Shown: positions 34,444-44,074, counted from the stretch's first letter. The stretch is 64,000 bases of DNA from Acidimicrobiales bacterium (GCA_029577135.1 JARQPW010000004.1:1-64000); one strand, 5' to 3'. Notes: generated from the sequence alone by a model not told the origin. Translations and numbers: made by a program.

Positions 34444-37188
34444 TCAATCCGCCCAGCCGACGCTGCTGCCGGGTGCGGGCACCGTGTCGTGGCGTCCCGG
34501 GTCGGCGATCTCGGTGTCGAGTTCGTGGAGGGCGATGGCCTGGGTGACCACCGACGGGTCGATCGACCCCTCCCGGGCGAGGGCGTGGAGGACTGCGACG
34601 ACGAGGTGGCCGGTGTCGACCTCGAAGAAGCGGCGCAGATCCTCGCGTGTGTCACTGCGTCCGAAACCGTCGGTGCCGAGGGTGTGGTAGGGGCGGGGGA
34701 TCCAACGCGCCACCTGTCCGGGGATCAGCTTCATGAAGTCGGTGACCGCCACGACCGGGCCCTCGCCGTCGGCGAGCAGTCGGGTGACGAGGGGGACCTC
34801 GGCGGTCCGGTCCGGGTGGAGGCGGTTGCGCCGTTCGACGGCAAGCGCCTCCTCTCGGAGCCGCTTGTAGGAGGTGGCGCTCCAGAGGTCGACGCCGACC
34901 CCCCAGCGCTCGGCCAGTTCGTCGGCCGCCTCCCGGGCTGCGATCTGTGCCGGGCCGGAGAACACCAGGGTCGCCCGGACGGGACGGTCGGGGGAGTCGG
35001 CCCACTGGTAGAGGCCCCGGACGATGTCCGTGTCGTCCACGTGGTCGGGCCGGGGAGGCATCTCGTAGGCCTCGTTGTAGATCGTCAGGTAGTAGAAGAC
35101 GTCCTCGTTCTGGTGCGGGTCGGCATGGCCGTACATGCGCTGGAGGCCGTCGTCGATGATCGCGGCCAACTCGTAGGCGAAGGCGGGGTCGAACGCCTGG
35201 CAGGCGGGCACGGTGGCGGCCAGCAGCAGGCTGTGCCCGTCCTGGTGCTGGAGCCCCTCGCCGGCCAGCGTCGTGCGTCCGGCCGTCGCCCCGAGCAGGA
35301 AGCCACGTGCCCGTGAGTCGGCGGCCGACCAGATCAAGTCGCCCACCCGCTGGAAGCCGAACATCGAGTAGAAGGTGAAGAAGGGCACCATGGGTACGCC
35401 GAGGTTGGCGTAGCTGGTGCCGGCGGCGATGAAGCTCGACATCGATCCGCACTCGGTGATGCCCTCCTCGATGAGCTGCCCGTCGGAGCTCTCGGTGTAG
35501 GAGAGCAGCAACTCGTGGTCGACGGGCTCGTAGAGTTGGCCGAACGGGGCGTAGATGCCGAACTCCCGGAACAGGGAGTCCATGCCGAAGGTCCGGGCCT
35601 CGTCGGGGACGATCGGCACTACCCGGGCTCCGAACGTATCGTCGCGCATCAGGTCGCGCAGCAGGCTTGTCATGGCCATGGTGGTCGAAACCGCCCGGCC
35701 CCCCGATCCCTTGGTCAGGCCGCTGAAGACGGAGGGATCCGGCAGCGTGATCGGTCGCCGGTTCCGGATGCGACGCTTCGGGATCGAGCCGCCGAGGGCC
35801 CGACGCCGTTGGACCATGTACTGGTACTCGTCGCTGTCCTCGGCGGGCCGGAAGTAGGGGGCCCGGTCACCCTCGAGGAGCTCCTCGGGGATCTCCTCGG
35901 TGAGGCGGAGCCGCTCGCGCAGGGCCAACAGCTCGGCCTTGGTCATCTTCTTTATCTGGTGGGTGGCGTTGCGGGCCTCGAATCCCTCGCCCAGGGTCCA
36001 ACCCTTGATCGTCTTGGCCAGGATGACCGTGGGTGCCTCGTTCTCCTCGGTGGCGGCTCGGAATGCGGCGTAGACCTTCTGGTAGTCGTGGCCGCCGCGC
36101 GGCAGCGTCTCGAGTTGTTCGTCGGAGAGGTGCTCGACCATGGCCCGGAGCCTCGGATCGGGTCCGAAGAAGTTCTCGCGGATGTAGTCGCCGGACTCGA
36201 TGGCGAGGCGCTGGTACTCGCCGTCGACGGTGGTGTTGAACTTCTTGAGCAGGATCCCGTCGACGTCCTTGTGGATCAACTCGTCCCACCCCGAGCCCCA
36301 GATCACCTTGATCACGTTCCAGCCGGCGCCCCGGAAGACCCCTTCGAGCTCCTGGATGATCTGGCTGTTGCCGCGCACCGGTCCGTCGAGGCGCTGCAGG
36401 TTGCAGTTGACGATCCAGATGAGGTTGCCGAGTCCGGACCGACCGGCCAGCGAGATGGAGCCGAGGGTCTCGGGTTCGTCGCACTCGCCGTCGCCGAGGA
36501 AGCAGAAGACGCGGTTGTCGACGGTTTCGTCGATGCGACGGTTCTGGAGGTACCTGTCGAACCTGGCGTGGTAGATGGAGTTGATCGGACCGAGTCCCAT
36601 GGACACGGTCGGGAACTCCCAGAAGTCGGGCATCAGGCGGGGGTGTGGATAGCTCGAGAGGCCGCCACCGCCGATCTCCATGCGGAAGCGGTCGAGGTGC
36701 GCCTCGTCGAGCCGGCGCTCGATGAAGGCCCGCGCGTAGACGCCGGGGGCGGCGTGCCCCTGGTAGTAGACGTGGTCGCCGGGCTGGCCGTCGTCCTTGC
36801 CGCGGAAGAACCAGTTGAAGCCGACCTCGTAGAGCGAGGCGGACGAGGCGAAGGTGGAGAGGTGGCCGCCGATCCCGTCAGCGGTCTTGTTGGCGTTGAT
36901 CACCATGGCGGCGGCGTTCCAACGGATGAACCTTCGGATGCGCCGCTCGATGAACTCGTCGCCCGGGAACCAGGGCTGGTCCTCGGTGGCGATGGTGTTG
37001 ACGTAGGGGGTCCAGGTGGGTGGGGCGTTGCCGACGTTGAGCTGCCCGGCCCGCTCCATGAGCTTGGCCAGCATGAAGCGGGCACGGCTGCGTCCGGACC
37101 GGTCGACGAGGGAGTCGAACGAGTCCATCCACTCCTTGGTCTCCTCCGGGTCGCCGTCGGGGAGTTGGCGGGTGAAGCCGTCGATCAC
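34444..37188 (-). CDS. aceE: Pyruvate dehydrogenase E1 component (homodimeric)
   Basis: A 914-residue thiamine-diphosphate enzyme that decarboxylates pyruvate for the PDH complex. The ThDP/Mg motif is GDGECDEPETLGSI...NCNLQRLDG; N-terminal FIRWNAAAMVINANK and GHVYYQGHAAPGVYARAF, and the later GLQHQDGHSLLLAATVPACQAFDPAF, match the single-chain AceE type of proteobacteria and actinobacteria. It diverges from rnhA across about 74 nt. E2 and E3 genes are not in the window. Confidence 0.96.
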   Translation of the reverse strand: MIDGFTRQLPDGDPEETKEWMDSFDSLVDRSGRSRARFMLAKLMERAGQLNVGNAPPTWTPYVNTIATEDQPWFPGDEFIERRIRRFIRWNAAAMVINANKTADGIGGHLSTFASSASLYEVGFNWFFRGKDDGQPGDHVYYQGHAAPGVYARAFIERRLDEAHLDRFRMEIGGGGLSSYPHPRLMPDFWEFPTVSMGLGPINSIYHARFDRYLQNRRIDETVDNRVFCFLGDGECDEPETLGSISLAGRSGLGNLIWIVNCNLQRLDGPVRGNSQIIQELEGVFRGAGWNVIKVIWGSGWDELIHKDVDGILLKKFNTTVDGEYQRLAIESGDYIRENFFGPDPRLRAMVEHLSDEQLETLPRGGHDYQKVYAAFRAATEENEAPTVILAKTIKGWTLGEGFEARNATHQIKKMTKAELLALRERLRLTEEIPEELLEGDRAPYFRPAEDSDEYQYMVQRRRALGGSIPKRRIRNRRPITLPDPSVFSGLTKGSGGRAVSTTMAMTSLLRDLMRDDTFGARVVPIVPDEARTFGMDSLFREFGIYAPFGQLYEPVDHELLLSYTESSDGQLIEEGITECGSMSSFIAAGTSYANLGVPMVPFFTFYSMFGFQRVGDLIWSAADSRARGFLLGATAGRTTLAGEGLQHQDGHSLLLAATVPACQAFDPAFAYELAAIIDDGLQRMYGHADPHQNEDVFYYLTIYNEAYEMPPRPDHVDDTDIVRGLYQWADSPDRPVRATLVFSGPAQIAAREAADELAERWGVGVDLWSATSYKRLREEALAVERRNRLHPDRTAEVPLVTRLLADGEGPVVAVTDFMKLIPGQVARWIPRPYHTLGTDGFGRSDTREDLRRFFEVDTGHLVVAVLHALAREGSIDPSVVTQAIALHELDTEIADPGRHDTVPAPGSSVGWAD

Positions 37189-37262
37189 TTGTTGATCATG
37201 CCAGTGTCCGGTCCCTTTGTGTCGGCCCTTGGGAAGGTTCCTTGTGGCTAGGGTCGCCCTCC

Positions 37263-37751
37263 GTGACGCTGTTCGAACCCGATGACCCCGAGGACGCCGA
37301 TTCGGCGCTCGCCGACGAGCCCACGACCATCTACACCGATGGCGCCTGTTCGGGGAATCCCGGACCCGGCGGCTGGGCCTGGGTGGTGCCCGACGGGGCC
37401 TACGCCGCGGGGTTCGATCCCGACACCACGAACCAGCGGATGGAGGTCAACGCCGTCCTCGAGGCGCTGAGGGCCTTCGAGGGACCGGTGTTGATCGTGA
37501 GCGACTCGACGTATGTCGTCCACTGCTTCCGGGACCACTGGTGGCGGAACTGGATCCGGCGCGGCTGGAAGAACAAGAACCGGCAGCCGATCGCCAACCG
37601 GGACCTCTGGGAGCCGCTCATCGAGTTGTACCGGGGGCGCGACAACGTGGCGTTCCGGTGGGTCAAGGGACACTCGGGCGACCGCTGGAACGACGAAGCC
37701 GACCGCCTGGCGGTTACTGCCATCGGGCGCAGGTCGGGCTTGTCCGGCTAG
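37263..37751 (+). CDS. rnhA: Ribonuclease HI
   Basis: A 162-residue RNase H1 that removes RNA from RNA-DNA hybrids. The four acidic catalytic residues are readable: Asp in IYTDGACSGNPGPGGWAWV, Glu in NQRMEVNAVLEAL, Asp in VSDSTYVV and Asp in DRWNDEADRLA. The GTG at 37263 has an AGGG site at proper distance; an in-frame TTG at 37242 is possible. The stop overlaps the convergent CobW-family gene by 4 nt. Confidence 0.94.
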   Translation: MTLFEPDDPEDADSALADEPTTIYTDGACSGNPGPGGWAWVVPDGAYAAGFDPDTTNQRMEVNAVLEALRAFEGPVLIVSDSTYVVHCFRDHWWRNWIRRGWKNKNRQPIANRDLWEPLIELYRGRDNVAFRWVKGHSGDRWNDEADRLAVTAIGRRSGLSG

Positions 37752-38701
37752 AGGATTCCCAGCCACTTCACGAGCGCCGCCCGCTGTGTGCCGGGGACGG
37801 CGATCGCGACGACAGCACCGGCGCCGTCTCCGGGTTCGTCGCCCGTCCAGGGACCGGAGACCGTGATCGAGGTCGAGTCGCCGACCGACTGGACGACGGT
37901 TCTGGCCTCCGGCTCGTCGCTGGTGCGCACGATGCCCTTGGCCCGCACGACGCCCCGGGGGCGCACCTGCCGCCAGAGTTCGAGGGTCGCCCGGGGCACG
38001 GGGTGCGCCAGGGGCAGCGAACAGGTGACGTGGTCGGCATGGGCTGCGTGGCCGACCGGCCCGTGGACACCGGTGACCGGCTCCATCCCGAACAGCAGCG
38101 TGGGGTCGACGGGGGAGCGGAGCACCGGGGCCGCCGAGAGGTCGGCCAGTGCGCGCTCGGCGGCGCTTAAGCCGTCGGGGGCGAGCAGGTCGCCGTGGGT
38201 GAGCAGCAGAAGGTCGGCGTCGGCGACCTGTCCGGCGACCGTCTGGCCGATGCGGGGGTCGGCGAGTTGTACGCGGACCCGGGAACCGTCGACCACGACG
38301 AGCACGCCGTCGGGGCTGAAGCCGGGGGTCTTCGCCCACTGTGCGACCTTCCCCGGTTCGCCGACTCCGCTCACCTCGACCACGACCCGGTCCAGGCGGT
38401 CGGCCATGGTCCGGACCCGGTCGAGGGCGGTCGCGAACCCGTCGGCCAGGGAGCAGCACACGCAGCCGTTGGCAAGGGAGATCACGTTGCCTTGTTTGCC
38501 TTGTTTGCCTTGTTTGCCTTGTTTGCCTTGTTCCGCGGCGAGCAACGCCTCGTCGATGCCGATCTCGCCGAAGTCGTTGACGAGTACGGCGATGCACTGG
38601 CCCTGCGGGTCGTTGAGCAGGGTGTTGATGAGCGTGGTCTTGCCGGCGCCGAGGTATCCCCCGACCACCAGGAGGGGGAGGCGCTGTTGCCGGGTGTCCA
38701 T
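37748..38701 (-). CDS. CobW/COG0523 GTPase with internal QGK repeat
   Basis: A 317-residue metal-chaperone-type GTPase. P-loop GGYLGAGKTTLINTLL, the CxCC metal motif in NGCVCCSLADGF, and the C-terminal CobW_C region (GVVRAKGIVRT). Such proteins insert or traffic zinc, cobalt or nickel. Between strand 2 and CxCC, where the family has a short loop, lies a tract of five Q-G-K triplets from a perfect 9-bp tandem repeat. Copy number changes would stay in frame, so the loop length could vary among strains. No zinc or cobalt site is visible upstream. Confidence 0.9.
   Translation of the reverse strand: MDTRQQRLPLLVVGGYLGAGKTTLINTLLNDPQGQCIAVLVNDFGEIGIDEALLAAEQGKQGKQGKQGKQGNVISLANGCVCCSLADGFATALDRVRTMADRLDRVVVEVSGVGEPGKVAQWAKTPGFSPDGVLVVVDGSRVRVQLADPRIGQTVAGQVADADLLLLTHGDLLAPDGLSAAERALADLSAAPVLRSPVDPTLLFGMEPVTGVHGPVGHAAHADHVTCSLPLAHPVPRATLELWRQVRPRGVVRAKGIVRTSDEPEARTVVQSVGDSTSITVSGPWTGDEPGDGAGAVVAIAVPGTQRAALVKWLGIL
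38487..38531 (-). repeat. Five perfect tandem copies of a 9-bp unit inside the CobW-family gene
   Basis: TTGCCTTGT is repeated exactly five times (45 bp) on the plus strand. On the coding strand this is CAAGGCAAA-type codons giving Gln-Gly-Lys five times. The low GC and perfect identity stand out against GC-rich surroundings and suggest recent slippage expansion. Confidence 0.9.
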
Positions 38702-38745
38702 ACGTGCAGTCTTGCGCGGGTCGGGGAGGATGGGCGCCGGGCGAC

Positions 38746-40404
38746 TCAGTCGGCGGGGAAGAGCCTTCCTCCGAGCATGGTTCCCCAGACGGGGACGTCG
38801 CGGAGGCCGGCCGGGTCGATGGCGAAGGGGTCGGCCTCGAGGATCGCCAGGTCTGCGTGCTTGTGGGGCGAGATGCTTCCGATCTCGTCGTCCATCTTGA
38901 GCTGGTGGGCGGCACCCAGGGTGATGGCGTGGATCGCCTCGGCCACGCTGATGCGCTCGTCGGGGCCGAGCAGCACACCGGTGGCGGTGAGGCGGTTGAC
39001 CGCGGACCAGGCGACGTGGAGGGATCCGAGCGGAGTGACCGGCGCGTCGCTGTGCATCGACAGGGGAACGCCCAGGTCGAGTGCCGTTCGGGCCGAGTTC
39101 ATGCGGGCCGCCCGATCGGGACCGACGGTCGAGGATGCGTGCTGGTCGCCCCAGAAGAAAGTGTGGTTCGAGAACAGGTTGGCGCACATGCCGAGTGCTG
39201 CGATCCGGCGGTACTGGTCGGGGCTGGTGAGTTGGCAGTGCTGGACAGTGTGGCGGTGGTCGATTCTGGGTGTCTCGGCCAGCAGCGACTCGACGGCCTC
39301 GAGCCAGACGTCGACTGCCTCGTCGCCGTTGCAGTGGACGTGGATCAGGAGCCCGGCCTCGTGGTAGGGGCGCAGGATGTCGGTGACCTGTTCGGGCGGG
39401 ACCACCCAGATGCCGTTGCCGCCGTCGAGGTAGTGGGGCCAGCGGAGGCGGGCGGTCCACCCCTGGATCGAGCCGTCGATGACGAGCTTGACGTGTCCGA
39501 AGCGGAGCTTGGCGCTCGAGGCACCCCTGCTGGCGACGACGTCGGCCGCTGCCTGTTCGAGCGCCTCGGGTGTGCCGGGGACCGGCATGTGGAATACCGA
39601 GACGCGTGCAGGGAAGCCTTCCTGGTCAACCACCCAGCGAAAGCGCTCGATCTCGGATTCCTTGGCCGACTCACGGTTGCCGAGGTCGGTGAGGGTGGTG
39701 ATGCCGGTGTTGCGGGCCTTGTTGCCGAAGTTCCGAAGGGAGTCCTCCGACTTCGTGCGGCCCCAGAACTTGCGGAAGGCGGTGCCGGCGAGGGACATTG
39801 CCGCCGGCTCCCGGAGTTCGCCGATGGGCCAGCCGGAACCGTCCTTGGGGACGCCGTCCATGTCGGTGTCGGGAGTGATGCCTTCTGCCTCCATGAGGGC
39901 TTTGTTGACCGTGGCCAGGTGGAGGCTGGCGTGCATCACGAGAATCGGGCGGGCGGTCGAGACCCGGTCGAGGTGCCTGGCGACGAGGCGCTCACCCGGG
40001 AAGTAGATGGGGTCGAGTCCCCAGGCCAGCAGCGGCTCATCCGGGCCGGCACCTTCACTGGTCATCCGGGCATCCGCCTTGAGCAGGCGCTCGATCACGT
40101 CGTCCATCGATCGGCAGCCGGACCACACTCGGCCGTCGGGGCCCTGGCGGTCGAAGTAGCCGCAGTAGGTGTGCAGCCACATGCCGCCGGCCATTGCGTG
40201 GCAGTGCGCCTCTACGAAGCCGGGCAGCAGCGTGAACCGCTCGAGCGAGCCGTCGACGGTGGCTCCCTCGATGCGCTGCAGTTCCTCGACGCTGCCGACG
40301 GCGAGCACGCGTCCGTCGCGCACGGCAACCGCCTTGGCATCGGGTCGTGAGGGGTCGAGCGTGTGGATCGCAGCAGCCGTGTAGATCGTGGTGGGCGAAG
40401 CCAC
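38746..40404 (-). CDS. Amidohydrolase family protein (YtcJ/NfdA-like)
   Basis: A 552-residue metal-dependent hydrolase of the amidohydrolase-3 group. The first metal site is GFVEAHCHAMAG, then the carboxylated-lysine region HVKLVIDGSIQGWT, LIHVHCNGDEAVD and MHSDAPVTPLGSL with the metal Asp. It is a full-length homologue of N-substituted-formamide deformylase-like enzymes; the substrate is unknown. It is a single gene, 44 nt from the CobW gene. Confidence 0.88.
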   Translation of the reverse strand: MASPTTIYTAAAIHTLDPSRPDAKAVAVRDGRVLAVGSVEELQRIEGATVDGSLERFTLLPGFVEAHCHAMAGGMWLHTYCGYFDRQGPDGRVWSGCRSMDDVIERLLKADARMTSEGAGPDEPLLAWGLDPIYFPGERLVARHLDRVSTARPILVMHASLHLATVNKALMEAEGITPDTDMDGVPKDGSGWPIGELREPAAMSLAGTAFRKFWGRTKSEDSLRNFGNKARNTGITTLTDLGNRESAKESEIERFRWVVDQEGFPARVSVFHMPVPGTPEALEQAAADVVASRGASSAKLRFGHVKLVIDGSIQGWTARLRWPHYLDGGNGIWVVPPEQVTDILRPYHEAGLLIHVHCNGDEAVDVWLEAVESLLAETPRIDHRHTVQHCQLTSPDQYRRIAALGMCANLFSNHTFFWGDQHASSTVGPDRAARMNSARTALDLGVPLSMHSDAPVTPLGSLHVAWSAVNRLTATGVLLGPDERISVAEAIHAITLGAAHQLKMDDEIGSISPHKHADLAILEADPFAIDPAGLRDVPVWGTMLGGRLFPAD

Positions 40405-40809
40405 GGCGGCAACCTAGTTCAGGAGTACGGAGGTGTACTTGCCGGGAGAGCCCAGAGAGCGCGTGGCAAGAATCAAGCAATCTGACCAATTGCCCTGTTC
40501 ACGGACTGGGTGCAGGCGTAAGGTCCGGGTATCCGAAGAGAGGAGGTGGTCCAGATCAACGGTGAACGATATGGGACCTCGGAGGTGGTCGGCCGCTAGG
40601 TCGAGTGATCCGCCCGGCGAATCCCCGCCGGCCACCCCTGAATCCTGACCGCCGGAAGACGGTCCCCTCCGGCAGACCAGGCCGGGTTCAGGTAGAGAAG
40701 CAGAAGTTTTGTTCAATAACGAGCAATCCCAGATGCGGGGGCGTGTCTCCACACGTCCCCGCATCGCGTGTTGGTTCCTTGATCAGGCGCGCCGAGTACT
40801 CTCCTGGCG
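40405..40809 (+). other. 405-bp gap with a likely small transcript (sORF leader or ncRNA)
   Basis: No ordinary gene fits here. A TAAGGT -10-like hexamer (40519-40524) precedes a segment with two identical GGAGGTGGTC repeats (40542-40551 and 40581-40590), both resembling a Shine-Dalgarno site. A GTG at 40546 would read a 17-residue peptide VVQINGERYGTSEVVGR, ending at a TAG (40597-40599). The unit ends at a strong hairpin (40732-40765). The first 100 nt of the gap show nothing clear. The segment may be a regulatory RNA, a translated leader or two tiny ORFs; similar leaders may exist in related genomes, but I cannot name one. Confidence 0.4.
40732..40765 (+). terminator. Strong hairpin terminator
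   Basis: GATGCGGGGGCGTGT pairs with ACACGTCCCCGCATC across a 4-nt CTCC loop (15 bp, one G-T mismatch). It stands 44 nt before the next small gene. There is no T-run, but the stem is long and GC-rich as in actinobacterial terminators. Its position marks an independent transcription unit in the gap. Confidence 0.7.
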
Positions 40810-41013
40810 ATGAAGCGCCCGACGTCATTCGCCCACCATCGCTATCTTGGCGACAAGCGCACCCAGCAGGTCTACGACCTCGATGAGGTCGCCGACGAGG
40901 ACGCCATGTCCGTGGTGCTCGACGAACTCATGTCCAGCGACGCATTCCTCTGTTTCGGCCCGGACACCCTCGCCGAGGCCCGCAACCGCGGCTACAAGTT
41001 GCAGAAGGTCTAG
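40810..41013 (+). CDS. Small conserved hypothetical protein
   Basis: A 67-residue acidic protein: MKRPTSFAHHRYLGDKRTQQ then YDLDEVADEDAMSVVLDELM, and a conserved-looking C-terminus GPDTLAEARNRGYKLQKV. No known domain is recognised, but the charge pattern and the downstream coupling to the cupin gene (20 nt) suggest it is real. Start ATG 40810 is the first after the terminator. Confidence 0.6.
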   Translation: MKRPTSFAHHRYLGDKRTQQVYDLDEVADEDAMSVVLDELMSSDAFLCFGPDTLAEARNRGYKLQKV

Positions 41014-41033
41014 GCCGGAGAACTGGACCCGGC

Positions 41034-41663
41034 TTGATACTCGACGAACTCCGGGGCTTGTTCAGCGCCCTGGCGCGCTTCTACGACGAGCAGGCGACAC
41101 ACGCAGGCCCGGCGATGTTGGCGCAGGTCGCTGAAGAACTGGCCCGGGTCGCAGTCGGCGACATCACCGTTCCAGAGCCGGCACCCCTTCCGGCCACGCA
41201 GCTGATCGAGCGACTCGATCCGGGTGCCGATCCCGTGCTCGGAGGGTTCCTGGGGCTGGCCGATGGGCTGGCCTGGACGCAGACGGCGGCGTACGCCGAG
41301 ACGCTGTCATCCCATTTCCTCGACAACTACGGCTACGTGCGCTTGGTGGGCCCGACCGCGACGGCCTTGGTCAGCAGCACACGCGTGGCCGTTGGCGTGG
41401 GGGTGTGGGGCTCGGGGCTGTACTACCCCCGGCACACCCATCCGGCCGAGGAGGCGTACCACGTGCTCGCCGGCGATGTGGGCTTCAGCGGCGCCGACGG
41501 CGTGCGCCGGGAACTACACCCGGGAGACTGCGCCCACAACGCCCCCTATGAACCGCACGAACTGTGGTTCGGTGCACCCGGGGAGGATCCCGACCGGTCT
41601 CCGCCCTGTGTGCTGTTGTGGGCCTGGGTCGGCGAGATCGGCGTGGACGCGCGGCTCGTGTAG
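41034..41663 (+). CDS. Cupin-fold DMSP lyase-like protein (DddL/DddQ/DddW type)
   Basis: A 209-residue single-cupin protein. The metal motif is YYPRHTHPAEEAYHVLAG: His134, His136, Glu140 and Tyr142; a second motif HPGDCAHNAPYEPHE supplies His175. This HxHPAxExY pattern with an adjoining Tyr is the hallmark of DMSP-cleaving cupin lyases (DddL, DddQ, DddW, DddK), which make dimethylsulfide and acrylate. The N-terminal 100 residues are helical, as in DddQ-like enzymes. TTG 41034 is the only start consistent with the family; its ribosome site is weak. DMSP lyases are best known in alphaproteobacteria, so the function is a prediction. Other cupin hydrolases could share the motif. Confidence 0.68.
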   Translation: MILDELRGLFSALARFYDEQATHAGPAMLAQVAEELARVAVGDITVPEPAPLPATQLIERLDPGADPVLGGFLGLADGLAWTQTAAYAETLSSHFLDNYGYVRLVGPTATALVSSTRVAVGVGVWGSGLYYPRHTHPAEEAYHVLAGDVGFSGADGVRRELHPGDCAHNAPYEPHELWFGAPGEDPDRSPPCVLLWAWVGEIGVDARLV

Positions 41664-41687
41664 GCAGGGGGGGCCGGGAGTGGGTTC

Positions 41688-43964
41688 TCAGGAGCCGGTC
41701 TGTTGGCGGATGAGGTTGAGCGCACTGCCGGCGTGGAACCAGAGGATCTGGTCCGCCGAGAACGTGTGGTTGGTGCGAATCGAGGAGACGGAGCCGTCTG
41801 CATGATGGATCACGACCTCGACAGGGTCACCCGGGGCCAACTCGCTGAGGCCAATAAGGCTGATGCGATCGCGCTCGCCAATGAGTTCGTAGTCGACAGG
41901 ATCAGCAAAAGTGAGCGGCAGCACGCCCTGCTTCTTGAGGTTGGTCTCGTGGATGCGGGCGAACGAGCGGGCGATCACGGCTCTGGCGCCCCGAAAGCGG
42001 GGCTCCATGGCGGCATGCTCGCGTGACGAGCCCTCGCCCATGTTCTCGTCGCCGATGGCGACCCACTCGATGCCGGCCTCGTGGTATCGCCTGGCGATCT
42101 CGGGGTAGGGGCGGCGCTCGTCGTCGGTGACGTCGAGGCCGATGCCGACCTCGCCTCCGTGGGCGTTGACGGCGCCCATGTAGACGTTGCCGGAGATGTT
42201 CTCGAGGTGGCCGCGGTAGCGCAGCCAGGGGCCGGCCATCGAGATGTGGTCGGTGGTGCACTTGCCCTGCGCCTTGACCAGCACGGGCAGGTCGGCGAGG
42301 TCCTCGCCGTTCCACGCCGGGAAGGGGGTGAGCACCTGGAGGCGCTCGCTGGTGGGCGACACCACGACCTCGATGTCGCTGCCGTCCTCGGGCGGGGCCT
42401 GGAAGGTGTCGGCACCCGGGTCGAAGCCCTGCGCCGGGAGTTCCTCTCCGGTGCCGACGGTGAGGCGGACCTCCTCGCCGGCGTCGTTGGTGATCGTGTC
42501 GTTTGCCGGGTCGAAGTCGAGGTGGCCGGCCAGCGTGAGGGCGATCACCGTCTCGGGGGACGTCACGAAGGCGTGGGTGGACGCGTAGCCGTCGTTGCGC
42601 TTCGGGAAGTTGCGGTTGTAGCTGGTGACTATCGAGTTGGGGACGCCGTCCTCGACGTCCTGGCGGTCCCACTGGCCGATGCACGGCCCGCAGGCGTTGG
42701 CCAACACCGTGGCGCCCAGCGCCTCGAAGTCGGCCAGCAGGCCGTCGCGCTCGATGGTGGCCCGCACCTGCTCGGAGCCGGGGGTGACCAGCAGGGGCAC
42801 CTTGCAGGAGACGCCCTTGGCGATGGCGTCGCGGGCGATGCTGGCAGCCCGGGTGATGTCCTCGTAGGAGGAGTTGGTGCAGGACCCGATCAGGCCGGCG
42901 CTGACCTCGAGCGGCCAGCCGTTGGCCCGGGCCTCGTCGCCCAGGTCGGCCACGGGGCGGGACAGGTCGGGAGTGTAGGGGCCGTTGATGTGGGGCGACA
43001 GGGTCGAGAGGTCGATCTCGATGATCTGGTCGAAGTAGGCGCCGGGGTCGGCCTCGACCTCGGCGTCGGCCCGCAGGTGGTGGGCGACGGCCTCGGCGGC
43101 GTCGGCGACGGCCTCGCGGCCGGTGGCCTTGAGGTAGCGGCCGACGGCGTCGTCGTAGGCGAACAGCGACGTGGTGGCGCCGATCTCGGCACCCATGTTG
43201 CAGATGGTGCCCTTGCCGGTTGCGGACAGGCTGCGGGCGCCGGGTCCGAAGTACTCGACGATGGCGCCGGTGCCACCCTTCACGGTGAGGATCTGGGCGA
43301 CCTTGAGGATGACGTCCTTCGGGGCGGCCCAGCCGTTCAACTCGCCGGTGAGGTGGACGCCGATGAGCCGGGGCCACCTGAAGTTCCACGGGAAGCCGGC
43401 CATGACGTCGACGGCGTCGGCGCCGCCCACGCCGATGGCGACCATGCCGAGGCCGCCGGCGTTCGGGGTGTGGCTGTCGGTGCCGATCATCATCCCGCCG
43501 GGGAAGGCGTACTGTTCGAGCACGACCTGGTGGATGATGCCCGAGCCGGGCTTCCAGAAGCCGGCGCCGTAGCGGGCACACACGGACTCGAGGAAGTCGT
43601 AGACCTCGGCGTTGCCGTCGACGGCCGCCTGGAGGTCGAGCTTGGCGTTGTCGCGGGCCTGGATGAGGTGGTCGCAGTGTGTGGTGGTGGGGACCTGGAC
43701 CTCGTCGAGGCCGGCGGTCATGAACTGCAGCCAGGCCATCTGGGCGGTGGCGTCCTGCATGGCCACTCGATCGGGCCGCATGTCGACGTACGACTCGCCG
43801 CGTTCGAGATCGGTGGTCGTCGGGTCGTCGAGGTGGTTGACAAGGACCTTCTCGGCCAGCGTCAGCGCCCGTCCGAAGTGCGCCCGGCCCGCCGCGATGC
43901 GCTCGTCGAGCGTGGAGTAGACGCCCTGGATGAGTTCGATCGGCGTGCTGGCGGCGACGGGCAT
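41688..43964 (-). CDS. Aconitate hydratase, mitochondrial type
   Basis: A 758-residue [4Fe-4S] aconitase. The cluster cysteines lie in [15 protein letters not shown] and [12 protein letters not shown]. The order of domains, the opening [16 protein letters not shown] and the substrate loop [12 protein letters not shown] match the mitochondrial/ACO2 type, not AcnA/IRP or AcnB. That type occurs in Bacteroidetes and some actinobacteria. It has no operon partner here; it converges on the DMSP-lyase-like gene and is 110 nt from plsC. Confidence 0.92.
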   Translation of the reverse strand: MPVAASTPIELIQGVYSTLDERIAAGRAHFGRALTLAEKVLVNHLDDPTTTDLERGESYVDMRPDRVAMQDATAQMAWLQFMTAGLDEVQVPTTTHCDHLIQARDNAKLDLQAAVDGNAEVYDFLESVCARYGAGFWKPGSGIIHQVVLEQYAFPGGMMIGTDSHTPNAGGLGMVAIGVGGADAVDVMAGFPWNFRWPRLIGVHLTGELNGWAAPKDVILKVAQILTVKGGTGAIVEYFGPGARSLSATGKGTICNMGAEIGATTSLFAYDDAVGRYLKATGREAVADAAEAVAHHLRADAEVEADPGAYFDQIIEIDLSTLSPHINGPYTPDLSRPVADLGDEARANGWPLEVSAGLIGSCTNSSYEDITRAASIARDAIAKGVSCKVPLLVTPGSEQVRATIERDGLLADFEALGATVLANACGPCIGQWDRQDVEDGVPNSIVTSYNRNFPKRNDGYASTHAFVTSPETVIALTLAGHLDFDPANDTITNDAGEEVRLTVGTGEELPAQGFDPGADTFQAPPEDGSDIEVVVSPTSERLQVLTPFPAWNGEDLADLPVLVKAQGKCTTDHISMAGPWLRYRGHLENISGNVYMGAVNAHGGEVGIGLDVTDDERRPYPEIARRYHEAGIEWVAIGDENMGEGSSREHAAMEPRFRGARAVIARSFARIHETNLKKQGVLPLTFADPVDYELIGERDRISLIGLSELAPGDPVEVVIHHADGSVSSIRTNHTFSADQILWFHAGSALNLIRQQTGS

Positions 43965-44074
43965 GGGGTGGAAGGAACTCCTCTGTGGGACGGATGGACG
44001 GGGCCAGGAGACCGGGTCTGGGACGCCGATGTCCCTCCCCTGAGGCTACCGGCGGGGACCAGGGCTCGAAGGGG

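Noticed and set aside
38487-38531. Tandem repeats as a CRISPR array
   Set aside because: The repeats have no spacers, are only 9 bp and sit in frame inside a GTPase gene.
40605-40886. Basic ORF from GTG 40605 across the terminator
   Set aside because: It runs through the strong hairpin and into another frame of the 40810 gene; composition is Arg/Pro-rich and the ribosome-site spacing is poor.
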